Shown here piece by piece: positions 35,825-47,358 of a stretch of DNA of 64,000 nucleotides. The stretch's first letter is position 1. Each line of letters begins with the position of its first letter. Both the position numbers and the translations under genes were made by a program. Location: contig JADGJG010000002.1 in the NCBI GenBank assembly GCA_027596195.1, forward strand, positions 90,327 through 154,326. Direction: 5' to 3'. Below the pieces are notes generated by a model, which saw only the letters and a program-made list of their open reading frames with translations, was not told the origin of the DNA and ran no database searches. The DNA is from Podochytrium sp. JEL0797. Lineage: Eukaryota; Chytridiomycota; Chytridiomycetes; Chytridiales; Chytriomycetaceae.

Positions 35825-36227
35825 CGTCTTGGATTCGCGGAGAGAATTCGATCGCGTGAAATGACTTTAAAATGAATCTGCGATTCTTGGACGACGAAAT
35901 TTTCATGATCCCACAGGCCATCGAAATGAAGAGAAATGACAACGAACGGCATGGTGACGAGCGGTGACAGCTCTTGACGCGTCCGCTTCCCCGCTGGGGT
36001 GTGGAGGGGTGAGGGAAACCCACGGACGCGACGACAAAGACACGCGAAACAGAAAATATTTTTCATCCAGCGACGCCACCTTCTTGTGGTCTCGTGGATT
36101 CTGTGGAGCGAAAGGTGAACGAAATGCAGGGACGCGTTACCACACACAAAAGAAATATGCTAAAGTCGAAAATGACAGTTTATTATGCACTCATCACTGT
36201 GCAAGTCTGAAAAGGGGGCGAAACCGA
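35825..36227. other. Intergenic region upstream of the SH3 gene
   Basis: 403 bp between the SH3 gene start and the uS8 stop, both on the minus strand. No supported gene; presumably the SH3-gene promoter and the uS8 3' flank. Confidence 0.5.
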
Positions 36228-36917
36228 TCAGTAGAAGAATCCAAGAATCTTTCCTCCGGTCTTCTTGCGACGAGCCTCCTCGTGGTCCATGATTCCAGCA
36301 GAGGTAGTCATGACAATGAATCCGAACTGACGGGATGGCAACAAGTAAGCGACCCAGTTCTCGACATCGTCCTGCTTGACGTTGAAACGGGGGGAGATGA
36401 CTCCACACTTGTTGATGCGTCCAATGAGCTGAACGACAATCTTTCCAGATCTGTGGTCATCGATGATCTCGAATTCACCAATGTATCCTGCAATTTCGAT
36501 ATGATTTTAGAATGCGGCATCGAAAAGGCAAGGGCAAGCGATAAAGATGGAAAGAAGAGTAGGAGGAGTGATGAAGAGAGAGCGCGATGTAGAAGAGAGT
36601 AAAACCCAAATAATGTAAATTGCAAAATGTGGGCTGTAATCTCGTCTCCGTATTCATATTCCGAGGCCTTAAAAAACGCAGGTCGACTCAAAAGTGACGT
36701 AAACGTCCGACAGTGTCTAGTTATAACTTCGGGGATGCTTGGGCAGGAAAGGAGAGAGGGAATGCAAGAGATTCAAGTACGCACCGTGCTTCTGCATGAC
36801 AGAGAGGAACTTGACGATGACCTTGGAAGAAGGACGGATCATAACCTGACGCTTTCCCATCTTCTCGGCGTTGACGATAGACTTAAGGCAGTCGTTGAGG
36901 ACGGAAACGCGAACCAT
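36228..36917 (-). CDS. RPS22: 40S ribosomal protein uS8 (S15a/RPS22)
   Basis: Two coding exons: 36917-36785 and 36487-36228, giving exactly 130 aa, the normal length. Sequence is near-universal: [68 protein letters not shown], and the C-terminus [20 protein letters not shown]. The 297-bp intron is long for this window. An acceptor-like CACAG eight bases before the ATG suggests a further intron in the 5' leader, as is common in ribosomal protein genes. Confidence 0.98.
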
Positions 36918-37787
36918 TTTGACACTGTGGGATCGGTTGGTGTTTAGGACAAGCGCATGAAGGGTCCATGAAAGTGAATCGACGAAGTAATCTATTGCTC
37001 GGCATTCGACACACACAAAGGTATACAGAGAAGAACTGTGGGCAAAAGGAACATCCGACAGCCCCACAAACAACCAATCCCTCACCCCATAGCCCCAGAA
37101 GGAACCAGAGAGGAGGGACCAATCGTTGAGTAGAACCACAAACGAACCCCCGCTACTTTTTCGCCATCGGTGTCCCCCGTTATAACTAACGAAGGAGCGA
37201 TGAGAAAGATGAAAAAGCAGAAACTACTCGAGCCGCAAGGCAAGTGTAGTCCCCAGCCAGTCGATATCCGACGATCCAAAGTGACGCAAGCCGACATGCC
37301 ATCCCGCAGTCATCATTAAACGCCATCATAGCGCAACAAAACCACGGGAAGTGCAATACATACAGAAGGAATCACCCGATGCATGGCATGCAGCCACAAG
37401 GCTGATGCGATGGCAGGGCGGTGGGGATGGAGTGATGGGAGGGGGGGGGCGAGGCATCTCGTACGATTTTGAGTGAAAAAAAGGAGGAAGGGTGGAAGGC
37501 CAAAACCGTGCCAAATGAACGTGCTAAAAGAGCCGAGCGTGGACCACGCGTTAGGAGGAAGGGTGAGGGCCCAGGTTGGCTTGGGCAAGAGCCAAGGCGA
37601 TACTTCAGTGAGATGATCTCTGTGAGCATATTTCTATTTCTATGTGGTTTGACGTATTCTCCGATCTGCCTCTGTCATCCGTGGCAATCGCAACATCTTC
37701 ATCCTTCCCTAATCCTTTCATAAATTTCGCGTAATCCGGTTTTGTTTCGACCGGATCGTGTCATCCGGAATTATATTTTTACGCGAA
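36918..37787. other. 870-bp intergenic region between uS8 and the surface-protein array
   Basis: Divergent upstream region of RPS22 (minus) and the first array gene (plus). It contains a probable leader intron of RPS22, a G10 tract at about 37440-37449 and no supported ORF. Confidence 0.5.
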
Positions 37788-38879
37788 ATGGAAGTCGTCG
37801 CGACCCAAACCCCCCAGGGCAGCATCTCTTCTACTCTTTACCTGTCTTCTACCTACCTCCTGTCAGTTCCTCGCGGATACAATTCTGCTACTGTCGGATT
37901 CGCAGATGCGGGGGGTGCCCTGTGCTCTGCAACGGCTTTGAATCCATCTGCGTCCTCCACTTGCCCTCCATCTATGGGATCCGGCAAATGCGCGACTTTC
38001 AGCTGCCAAAGTATCAGCACTCCCAGTATCACTGGATTGTATGTCGTGCAGGCCACGTTCTCGTTCTGCCCGATTTCTGTGCCTTGCAAGTTCTTGGACG
38101 TCGCATCATCTCAACCCATCTTGTTCTCGGCAGCCAATATCACTACCGCACAGATTCATTCTACATCACTTGCATCAATCACATCTGCAACAACGTTCTC
38201 TCCAATCGCGCCCAGCGCGGTCGCCGCATTGCCCCCTTCACAAGCTTCAGTGTCGCCTCTCGCCTCAACAAATCAACAGGCGGCGGCGGCCGCAGCTTCA
38301 GCTGCAGCATCTTCACAGTTGACTACCGCAGAGTCGTCTAGTTCGGGGCCATCACTCCTCGTTATTGCTGTGCCAATCGCAATCATTGCTGGACTCTTTG
38401 CCGTCATCGCAGCTGTTGTGAACTACGCCAACAAGAAGAATGGAAAGATTGACGCTTCGACCGAATGGTATACGATGAAAAGGCCTTCTCATCAGGTGCC
38501 GGATGTCGACGTGTCTCATACCTTGTCCCACATTATTTCAAAACCAACGAGTAGCAGTCAGCGCCCTATCTCAACAGCATTGCTTAAATCAAGCACCAGG
38601 ACAATAGCTGATGATTCGAGGTTACTCGACGTGATCCTGGAAGAGCCCGAGACGAATTTGCCAGTCCAACTGTTCACGCATCTTGCCCCAGTTAACGCTG
38701 CTCCCAATCACAGTTCTCATGAAGGAGTATTCAAAGTTCCATCAATTCCAGAGATGGGGATATATGGATTTCAAGCGAACGCTCATCAAGATGCTGTGCC
38801 GACAGCATATCCTGGATACTACGACCAGTGGGGGAATTATCACTTTTATCAGCAAAATTACTCACAGGACTTGGTTTGA
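37788..38879 (+). CDS. Array gene 1: single-pass surface protein, YPGYYD-tail type
   Basis: One exon, 363 aa. N-terminal domain of about 110 residues: STLYLSSTYLLSVP, LCSA, STCPP, then KCATFSC (the family C-x4-C) and FSFCP...PC. An Ala/Ser/Thr stalk with NIT glycosylation site leads to one span (about 195-220, SLLVIAVPIAIIAGLFAVIA) followed by NKKNGK, which predicts N-out, C-in. The tail ends with AYPGYYDQWGNYHFY. No signal peptide. An upstream GTG frame is open, but the ATG at 37788 aligns with sister genes. First and intronless member of the array. Function unknown; adhesin or receptor is an inference. Confidence 0.8.
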   Translation: MEVVATQTPQGSISSTLYLSSTYLLSVPRGYNSATVGFADAGGALCSATALNPSASSTCPPSMGSGKCATFSCQSISTPSITGLYVVQATFSFCPISVPCKFLDVASSQPILFSAANITTAQIHSTSLASITSATTFSPIAPSAVAALPPSQASVSPLASTNQQAAAAAASAAASSQLTTAESSSSGPSLLVIAVPIAIIAGLFAVIAAVVNYANKKNGKIDASTEWYTMKRPSHQVPDVDVSHTLSHIISKPTSSSQRPISTALLKSSTRTIADDSRLLDVILEEPETNLPVQLFTHLAPVNAAPNHSSHEGVFKVPSIPEMGIYGFQANAHQDAVPTAYPGYYDQWGNYHFYQQNYSQDLV

Positions 38880-39204
38880 GCTCAATAATGTGCGGGGTTT
38901 CATCGGGGATCGGATATTTCATTCGAGGGCGGGGAGAACCCAATTTGGCGATAATTTTCACTTTTACTCGTTCAACGTAGAAATACACATTTCCGTTTCT
39001 TTCTTAATTTCTAGCATAGAAGGATGAAGTGCAGTCTTGGGAATTATTAATAATATTGCGCCCAAGGAGGGTCGGTCTCAAATTCATTCATAAATAATTT
39101 TGCAATGCATTTCCCTCGTGATTAAATTCATGGATGAACGGCCCGTAATATTCTTCATACATGTTCAATATCGCATTTTTTCATGGAATAGAAAAGATCC
39201 CAGA
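38880..39204. other. Intergenic region between array genes 1 and 2
   Basis: 325 bp with no recognisable ectodomain remnant, although array gene 2 lacks this domain. I looked for the CPAGM/C-x4-C pattern in all three plus frames and saw none. Confidence 0.4.
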
Positions 39205-39901
39205 ATGCCTCTCCCACACATCGCAGTTGCGACGACGACCACATCACTCCACGGTACAACCGAGCCAACTGCTACGCCAACCATCACTGCGTTCGCGAAA
39301 GGAGTCAATGACAACTCTAACTTGGGCCCATTCACACCTCCCATGTCGCCAACGAATGATTTGGCGAGTGGCACAGACGCCAGCGCCAGCTCCGCAATGA
39401 TCGGCGCTCTGGTGGGCGTAATCGTACTTACGTTGATTGTATTTGCGGTTTGCTTTTGGTACAAGCGAAACCAGCGACTCAAACGCAAAAATAATGGCCA
39501 AATGCTCACTTGGGTTCAACCGGTCGGACCGAATGGAGCGAGCCAGCCACAAATGGCTACTGCTGGACAGAACCGCATTGTCGAGGCACAGAAGAATATT
39601 CCCGTGGATCCAAAAGTGCAGCAAGCTGCCTATCGTAAGTTCTACGTGCTTTTATCATTTCTGGCTTTCTGTAACTGTTTAAATAGTGGCCAAATACGGG
39701 AGAACGGATGATTTGCATGCGTACCGTAAGTGTATTTGGGAAAAATATTGGACTTGGGATGGCTGACGATGGCTCAATTTTGCAGGAGCTCGACACGATC
39801 GCAAGGGAAAGGGCCCTTCCACTGCCACAGTTCATCCCACAATGCTGCAGCAATTCCCTGGTTATTATGATGCGAATGGAGGCTACCATTTTTACAAGTG
39901 A
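39205..39901 (+). CDS. Array gene 2: truncated member, stalk-span-tail only
   Basis: Three exons: 39205-39634, 39687-39725, 39786-39901 (194 aa). It begins directly with a Thr-rich stalk (MPLPHIAVATTTTSLHG). A span (about 70-92, MIGALVGVIVLTLIVFAVCF) and KRNQRLKRK follow. The tail ends FPGYYDANGGYHFYK. The cysteine domain of the other members is missing. Either it has been lost or an upstream exon remains undetected. The aromatic tail ties it firmly to the family. Confidence 0.75.
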
Positions 39902-40112
39902 AGAGGGGGTGGGAGAGAAAGGGGGGAAGCGGCTGCTGGTTTAGCTGATTGTTTTTTATGTTTTGCATTTCCATCTGCGTTTGTGTCATCCAACAATTGC
40001 TTTCCTTAATCTTTTTTTGATACCATCCCATGGGGGTGGAGATGGCACGTGCTCCAACCCAATCAAATTTTTTTTGATCCGAAACCTCGGTTGAAGCCGC
40101 ACAACAGCAGCC

Positions 40113-41211
40113 ATGTCCAGCAACGCTTTCTCTGGGCTATTCATCGCTCAACTGTCGCCCTCAACGGTGCAGTACACGGTCATCATCGACTCTAGCGCAG
40201 TGACTTCCCTCAATACGGCGAGGGCCGCATTCACTTCCGGCAATGCTGCCATTTGTGCAGACCAGGGCACAATGGTAACCCGCCTGTCGCTGTCTTGTCA
40301 AGGCCGCAATACTATGAGCTGCCTGTCGCTTCAGTGCGTTGGCGGGTTGCCGGTGAACCCGCAGGCTGTGAGTGCCACTGTCTCAGTGGGCAGCCAGACG
40401 TGGAGCCTCTCGGGTTCTTTGTTGGGTGAGTGGAATACTTTGATTGCAGGGTATGCGCAAACTAATATCAGTTTCGTGCACAGCACCGACAACGAGCGCT
40501 GTAGCAACCTCCACTGCCAGAACATCAACCAAAACATCCTCCACAACCAGCGTGGCACCTTCAACCTCTGCTGCTGCTACTTCCTTTGCCACATCGAGCT
40601 CCGCTGAAATCACTTCGACAGCAACCCCCTCTCCCACCCCAACAGCTGCCGCTTCTAACTCCGGAGGAGGCAATTCAAACAACAACGCCATCATTATCGG
40701 CGCCAGCGCGGGAGGCGGGGCCCTGATTCTCCTCGGAATCATCGCCTATTTCTTGATTCAACGCAACAACCGCCACAAACGCAGGGAGAATTCCCAACAC
40801 GCTCCCTGGAACCAGCCCACGACTCCACCTGTAGTGCCAGTCAAGAACGCTGCTTTTAACGCAGCCCCACCGACGAGTTTGGAGTTGCTGCAGCAAACCC
40901 CTACTCAATCGCGTTTCGAATCTGGGAATACGTCGTCAGTGGTTGGGTACTCTCAGTATGCGCCAGCGGATGTTAACGGGCAACCAGTTTACGTCCAGCA
41001 ATACGCTCCCTCTGGCATCAACATTCAGCCAATGTACGCGCCGCAGCAATATGCTGCTCCTGTTGATCCACCGGTTGGATACTCGCCGCAAGCCGCTTAT
41101 GATACAAATTACGCCGCACCCGCGGCCGGGCAGCAATACCCAGGGTATTATGATCAACAGGGGAACTATCACTTTTACACTGCGGAACAGCTTCAACAGC
41201 AGTATCGGTGA
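40113..41211 (+). CDS. Array gene 3: divergent ectodomain, YPGYYD-tail type
   Basis: Two exons: 40113-40425 and 40484-41211 (346 aa). The intron has an ACTAAT branch site and CACAG acceptor; the nearer TTGCAG acceptor would break the frame. The ectodomain keeps ICADQG, SLSCQG and the C-x4-C (SCLSLQC) but lacks the final [FV]CP...C pair. Thr/Ser-rich stalk, Gly/Asn linker, span (about 190-213), RNNRHKRR, a PxxPxK element (TPPVVPVKN), a Tyr/Gln/Pro-rich tail and the end QQYPGYYDQQGNYHFY. No signal peptide. Confidence 0.78.
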
Positions 41212-41424
41212 AAATTTTGCTTGCCAGAAGTTGGGACTTGTAGATGTGGGGTTGTTTCGCACGCGTGTTGGTTTCCGCCCCTCGAGTTTAGATTAAAATC
41301 ATGATATTGTGTAGAAGAATAAAATGAAATGAATGGAAGTGTAGTATTTTTTCGACCGCGGGGGTTGACAGGTTCCCATCCCGCGGCTGGGCAGCACCTG
41401 TCAAAAAAAAAGCTCCGAATCCAC

Positions 41425-42276
41425 ATGTCATTCTTGACAGGCACCCAACTGACAGATGGCACAATGTCCTGCACTCTCTACATATCCGAGGCGTACCTGA
41501 CTCTCCTTCCAAACACGTCGACAACCCTTCGCGCGTCGTTTGACTTTTCGCTCGGTCACGTCTGTTCCATCGAGGCCCCCCTGTCCACTCCCGTATTGCC
41601 TTGTCCCGCAGCTTTTACATCTGCAGCTTCCGAACTCTGTGTGCAGTATTCATGCAATAGCTCAGGTCAACCTGTTATTCTGCAAAGCAACACGTACGCT
41701 CTCGCAGCCCTTTTTTCAATGTGCCCCATCAATGACACGGTTGGAACATGCGGGTACCATTCGGAAGCTCAAGCACTCGTGATTCTTCAACCTGCAGACA
41801 CACAAACACGTAGTACGTTCAGTAGCGGCACGGTCGCACCACTCGAGAGTCAGAGTGAGTCGCTCGGACAGCCACTTTCTTCGGACCATGCATTTCCCAG
41901 TTCTCCCACAGCTTCTACTCCTGATTTCATTTCTGAGTCTGGCTCTCCAGCCACGGGAGCTTTGCCGAGCTTGACGGCGACAGCCGTGCAAACGCGTTCT
42001 TCTACTTCAACAAGCCGCAGTCTTTCAACCACACTATCCCTCCCCACTGGTGATTTTGCTTCCAGTGACACTTCTTCCGCATCCAAAATTTCCAAAGGTG
42101 GAATCGCCGCTCTGGTCGTATTTTTTGCCGCGATCGTGGTCTCAATCGCGGTCGCCGCTCTGGTGTTGTTGGACAGACGACGCAAACAGAGACACCGGGA
42201 CACAATGAATCGCATCTCAGCAATGATTTTGTCGCCCAATGTTGGCGAAATGATGTCCGACAGGGAATCGACATGA
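41425..42276 (+). CDS. Array gene 4: surface protein with short basic tail
   Basis: One exon, 283 aa. Ectodomain: CTLYISEAYLTLLP, VCSIE, LPCPAAF, LCVQYSC, FSMCP...GTC, so all six family cysteines are kept. A 100-residue Ser/Thr stalk and a span (about 230-252, GGIAALVVFFAAIVVSIAVA) follow. The tail of only about 30 residues (DRRRKQRHRD...) lacks both the aromatic and the PxxP elements. The frame opens at an ATG 96 bases upstream, but MSFLTGTQ aligns with the other starts. Confidence 0.75.
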   Translation: MSFLTGTQLTDGTMSCTLYISEAYLTLLPNTSTTLRASFDFSLGHVCSIEAPLSTPVLPCPAAFTSAASELCVQYSCNSSGQPVILQSNTYALAALFSMCPINDTVGTCGYHSEAQALVILQPADTQTRSTFSSGTVAPLESQSESLGQPLSSDHAFPSSPTASTPDFISESGSPATGALPSLTATAVQTRSSTSTSRSLSTTLSLPTGDFASSDTSSASKISKGGIAALVVFFAAIVVSIAVAALVLLDRRRKQRHRDTMNRISAMILSPNVGEMMSDREST

Positions 42277-42375
42277 CCCCATTCAGCCCCATTCTCTCAG
42301 TTTTATATTTCTCTCGTTCCTTCTTTCTTTTATTGTTTTCATCTTACAATATGTACACAAGACTCTAATTTATTG

Positions 42376-45300
42376 CTAATTTATCCGAATTCCAAACCGC
42401 AAAGCTGCAACAATCACCAAAAACGCTCTCCGCCACCGCCTCCTCGGCGCACCCTTCCATCCCAGCACCAGCTCCCCAGCATCCTCCGCACCAGAGCCAC
42501 CACCACCGCCACCGACCTGTTGAATTAGCAATCGCTGGGACGCAAGCAAATCCGCAATCCACAGTTCAAAGTAGCGTTTTTGGAAAATCAGGTCGCCTCT
42601 CCAAGCCGACAGCCGCACGTTCATTGATTTGAAGTAAAAAAGGGCGTCTTTGAGCTCGGCGATTCCTTGGTCGAGGTTCAGAAGCGTGTCTGGGTCGCAG
42701 ATTTCGCGTACGAGGTCCCAGAGGGACATTTCGAGGTACCGGACCTGCAAGCAAACAGTGTTTCAGAATCGCGCAAAGTAAAATCAAACTGCGAAAAAAG
42801 AACAGAGAAACAACAAACCTTTTCATCCTCCACTTCCTTCAACAAGCCAATTTCATCCTCCAACATTTGAACCCTCCCCTCCCTCTCCTCCAACACCGCA
42901 TCCTTCTCCCACTTTTGCCTCTCCAACGTATCCAACACATCCCCAAATACCTCATCCAAAACACCACCCCCACTCCCATTCAACTCCCTCCCAACCCGAA
43001 ACAAACTCGCCTCCAACCTCTCCACACAATCACACAACTCCCTCTCCCTCCCTTCCCACACCCTCCCTCTCCCCTCCCACTCTCTCACACACCGCGACAT
43101 CTCCTCCACCTCCCTCACGATCCCGACCTCGCGTCCTTCCGCCTCTCGCAACCGCTGCGCCGTCTGCGCCTCCACCTCCTTCACCCGCGCCAACAGTCGC
43201 GCGTGGTCGTCCGACATGCGGTGGTGTGTTTCGAGCTCGAGACGGAGAAGACTCAAGGTGTCTGCGTCACGTGCGGTTTGGTGCTGTGCGAGGTGGAGGC
43301 TACGGGTGAGTTGGTCAATGTGGGAGTGGAGTTGATGGATTTCTTGTTGGTGGTGGTGGCTTTGTTGATCGAGGAGGGGTTGGGGTGGGTATTGAGGGGA
43401 AAAGGCGGAGGAAGACAGGTTGGAGGAACGGCGGGAGAGGCGGCTCGTGGGTCGGAAGGTGGAAGGTGGGGTGTGTGGTCGTGGGTCCGAAGGGGAGGTG
43501 TTGGTGCGGTGGTTCGCGAGGTTGGATAAAGAGGATGCGGATTCGAGTTGGGTTTCGAGGTGTCTGCGTCGAAAGTTCGTTAGATTTCAATCGAAAACGA
43601 ACGAGAAATGGAGACTCTCAACTCCAGGCACTCGAGAATTGTCGCAAGTGAGACTGAGACGGGCCTTGTGTAACCGGGCCAGGAGTGTCGTTCCATGATT
43701 TGTGCAATCGGAGCTTCGAGCTGCCGAGCGCGATCCAATCCAGCCCGGATGGACGCGAAATAATCATCCCGTCGTGCAACCCCAACTCCTCCCAGCACCA
43801 TCATCGCTTCCGAATCCTCCGAAACGAGCATCCCCACGCATTCTTTCACAATCGACTCCAACATCCCAACCTCCCGCTCGTCCGCCAACCCCTTTTCCAC
43901 CGCCTGCGCGAGGCTCTGTTTCAACTCCTCCTGGTGCTCTTTCAGCTCCTTGATCACGTTCTCGAGATCCTGGACTTGCTCCTCCATGGCCTCGTTCACA
44001 TCCGAAAACTGGATACAGTCGTCCTGGAGTCCAACGACTTCGAGTTGGAGGGCCTCCACTTGTGCTTCCAGACGAGATTTGTCGATTGTAAGGGCGGATA
44101 GAGCGGCATTGTGATTGGCGTTGGAAGCGCTGTTGGCCAGGTAATGAACAGAGAGTAGTTGTTGCTGCAGCTCGAGCACCTTTGAATCCTTCTCCTCCAA
44201 CTGGGCCACACCCTCCAACTTGGACTTCTGCAACTCGGCCTGCAACGCCGCAAGTTCCACCTCGTGCCGTTTCGTTGTCGACTTCCATTTGGCGACAGCT
44301 TCGGCCACCAACTCAAGCAAGTTTCGAACGCCCTTCACATCTGCTGACCCCGAAAGATGCCCTTCGTCTCGCAACGTTTCCGCCAGCTGATTCGAAAATG
44401 TCTCAAACTGTTGGTCTCGAGTTTTGATGTCATCTGTCAAACGCGTCAACGAGGCTTGCATCCCGTCTCGCTCGTCAACCAGCCGCTTGTTGTTCCCTCG
44501 CTCCACGTCGAGCAAAGATTGCAGATTTGCGGCTTCTGAAGTGGAGTTGTCGCATGATCGCTCAAGTTGGGCCAGACGGTCTGTGAGCGTATCGTGCTGT
44601 TGTTGCAGTGATTTGAGAGAATCATCCTTTGCAGAATATAGCTGAAAGATCATGGAGTGCTCTTGCATCGATTTGTCCAAGGAAGCAGAGAGTTCGTCGA
44701 CTCGGAGTTGAAGGTGACTGTTTTGTGTACGCAGCTCGTCTCGATCGCCCACCGCTTTCGCAGCTTCGCGCAACGCCTCATTTTCGTAACTCAACGACAC
44801 CAGCTGAGCTTCGAGTGACCGAATGCTTGCGGACTGTTCGTCAATTCGGTCCTTGCATTCGATGAGATCCGATTCAGCGAGAACCTTGTCACTCACGGCC
44901 ATTGAAACGCTGTTTTCGAGCTCAAGAAGTCGAGTTTGGAGGGATTCAAGTTCCAGCTGCTGCTGTCGCGCGACGCGGCGGTCCGAGTCCGAATGCGGCG
45001 ACGAGTGCAATTTGAGGGAGGCAATCTTCTTCAACAGACGAGAGTTTTCGGATTGCAAAGATTCGAGCTTAGTCATGGCGTGAGAGAGGGACGTTTTGCA
45101 TGTGTCGAGGTCGGCAGAGATGCGAGCGTTTTCGGCGTTTGCGATTTCGACGATTTCCGTCATTTCGCGGGAGTAAGTTTGGGCGAGGAGGGTATCACTT
45201 GTTGCAGCTTCGAGTTGGGATTCGAGGGATTGGATTTGCGCTTGGACGTGGGAGACGGTGGTTGGGTCCGTGAGGCTGGATCGCCTGCTGGACGGGTTCG

Positions 45301-45980
45301 CGACGGACGCGTAAGAAGGAATGGTTTTGAATTTCTTTGAGTTCAATTCGGTCTCGAGTGAGAGAATGTGGGCGTCTCTGAGAGCGAGGTCTTCTTCGCT
45401 AAGAAAGGGATTAAAATAAATAAATAGAAAATAAATAAACTCACAGCAGAGCCACGCGCATTCTGTTCTCTTCGTACTCTGCAAAGTCCTTTTCCCACTG
45501 GGCGACTTCTTCGATGCGCCTTTCGTCGCGCTGTTCGATCTGCTCTGTTTTTGCCGCGAGACTTCGCTGCAGAGCCTCGACGGCATTCGCAAGTGTTTGC
45601 TTGTCGCGCCGCAGAAGAGCGACTTCGCTGTCGTCTAAGAAGGGCGCTGGCGGCGTGTCCTGGAATGCGTCAGCCCTTCCCTCGACTTTAAAGAAACAAC
45701 ACACCTCGTCCCTGGCCTCAGAAACACTGCCCAACTCTTCCACCACCGCGAATTCAGCGAATCCAACGCTACGATCCAAGCCCGTTTCTCGCTCGCCGTC
45801 AAGGTCCAGTTCATCAAGTGACCGCAACAAGTCAGATTGGCTCTCCGAGGTCCGGATTCGCTGCGGTGAGAGGGTGCTGCTTCGATCCGGTGATATGGGA
45901 AGGTCATCGTGTGTGGGTGATGTGTGGATCGACGACACGGCAACGCCGGCGGGGTCGACAGAGACCTCAAAGTCGCTCAT
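42376..45980 (-). CDS. Long coiled-coil centrosomal protein with C-terminal PACT-like domain
   Basis: Four exons: 45980-45445, 45398-43623, 43563-42819, 42744-42376 (1141 aa). An acidic/Ser-rich N-terminus (SPTHDDLPISPDRSS) is followed by about 800 residues of heptad coiled coil (ALRDAHILSLETELNSKK, ENSRLLKKIASLKL). After a Ser/Pro/Thr hinge, more coil leads to a C-terminal region with RGDLIFQKRYFELWI, a Gly-rich linker, and RRRWRRAFLVIVAALRFGIR. Those last two elements resemble the PACT motif that targets pericentrin, AKAP450 and Pcp1 to centrosomes. The second intron has a GTTGAG donor. It lies inside the surface-protein array on the opposite strand. Confidence 0.72.
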
Positions 45981-46158
45981 TTTTGGGGAATCAAGATTTC
46001 AAGAAGGGGGCCCTCCCCTTCCCCCGCCCCAATCGTCGTTCTTTTCCAGCTTGCTGTCTACTGAAAAGTAAAAGCCCAGTCTGTCTCTTTCTTACATCAT
46101 AAGACGGAAGAAAAGAGCGAAACAGAGTTTGAAATTATATTCGCAAGTATCCCCGAAA
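45981..46158. promoter_or_regulatory. Divergent upstream region of the PACT gene and array gene 5
   Basis: 178 bp between the two starts. Role inferred from position only. Confidence 0.4.
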
Positions 46159-47263
46159 ATGGGCCACACCCCCGTGGTCACAGCTGCCCAGAACGCCGAT
46201 GGATCCGTCACAGCAACTCTCTTTCTCAATAGCAGCTACTATGCCTCCATTGCAAGCTCATCTGGGGGTAGCGACATAATTACGGTCCAAATGTCGGGAG
46301 CAGTGAATGGCAATTTGTGTTCTGCCACCGAAGGAATTACAACATTCTCTGCTCGTTGCCCCGATGCAATGTCGAGTAGAAATCCATGTATCGCGATCTC
46401 ATGCCAGGCTCCTGCCTCAGCGATTGCAACCTCCGGCGCTGACCAGATCCAAGTAATGTCATTCTCGAAATTCGGAACTGTTTCTTTGAACCAAACGCTG
46501 ATGCAAACACTTTCAGGCCATATGGACCATTTGCCCAAGTCAGAGACCAAGCTGCAATTCAGGAGGCAGTTCTATTTCGAATCCTATTCAACTCGCGGCT
46601 CCTGCCGGGGCGCCAGTGCCAGTCGCGCCAGCGCCGATGGCACCGGTAGCAGCGCCAGTTGCGGCAACTCTGATTGCCCCAGCGGTAGTCGCGCCAGTTC
46701 CGACCATCATCGCTGATGTTGCTGCTCCTGACGTGCCTACTGCCGAAGTTGCCCCGCTACTCGCAGTTTTCACCACCGCGACAGTCCCGAATCCTCAAGC
46801 TCCAGATGCGACACAAATCATGTCCAGCCAAGCCATCAGCTCCAGCGTCGCTATTCAAGCATCCGTTGTCGAACCAGTGACGGCGTTCAACCCAGCTCAG
46901 CAAGATGTCTCCGTCCCAACTTCTGGGGCGGGAAACCACTCCCTCGGAGTGGGAGTTGGGATTACAGCTTTCATCATGATTCTCGTTGCCGCCTTGGCCT
47001 TTGTGTACATTTGTCGTCGACGCTCGAGCCTGAAAACCCCCCCAAGTGTGCCAGAGCACTACCAAAATCAACAACCAGCTGTTGTGGCCAAATCCGCGAA
47101 AGAACTGGATCCAGATAGTTATAGTCGACTGTTGTCTTTCTATTCCAGCGACACTCAGATTCCTGGAGGGGCTGAAAGGTTGGAAGTTGTGTCCAAGATT
47201 CTGCCTCCACTTCCCGTCGTTTCGCGCGTTGAACGATCGCAACGACGAGCCAACTTTACCTAA
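46159..47263 (+). CDS. Array gene 5: surface protein with SH3-ligand-like tail
   Basis: Two exons: 46159-46452 and 46517-47263 (346 aa). Ectodomain: VTATLFLNSSYYASI, LCSATEG, ARCPDAM, PCIAISCQAPAS, IWTICPSQRPSC. The phase-0 intron falls just before the AIWTICP block, as in array genes 6-10. A Pro/Val/Ala repeat stalk (APVPVAPAPMAPVAAPV), then a span (about 250-272, VGITAFIMILVAALAFVYI) and CRRRSSLK. The tail ends with SKILPPLPVVSR, a textbook [RK]xxPxxP SH3 class I ligand pattern. No aromatic YPGYY element, no signal peptide. Confidence 0.8.
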
Positions 47264-47358
47264 TTCTGTATAAACGAATTTTGAAATAAATTTAGAAATT
47301 GGTTTTTTTACTTCCCACGCGAAACGAGAAACTGAAATTGAAAAGCTCAAACAAACAT

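Noticed and set aside
35740..36147. Upstream minus-strand frame as signal-peptide exon of the SH3 gene
   Set aside because: The in-frame path contains a stop shortly before MATGSATC, and the other frames are not signal-like.
36488..36784. RPS22 intron as host of an intronic snoRNA
   Set aside because: It is long for this window, but I found no C/D box pair (RTGATGA/CTGA) or H/ACA layout.
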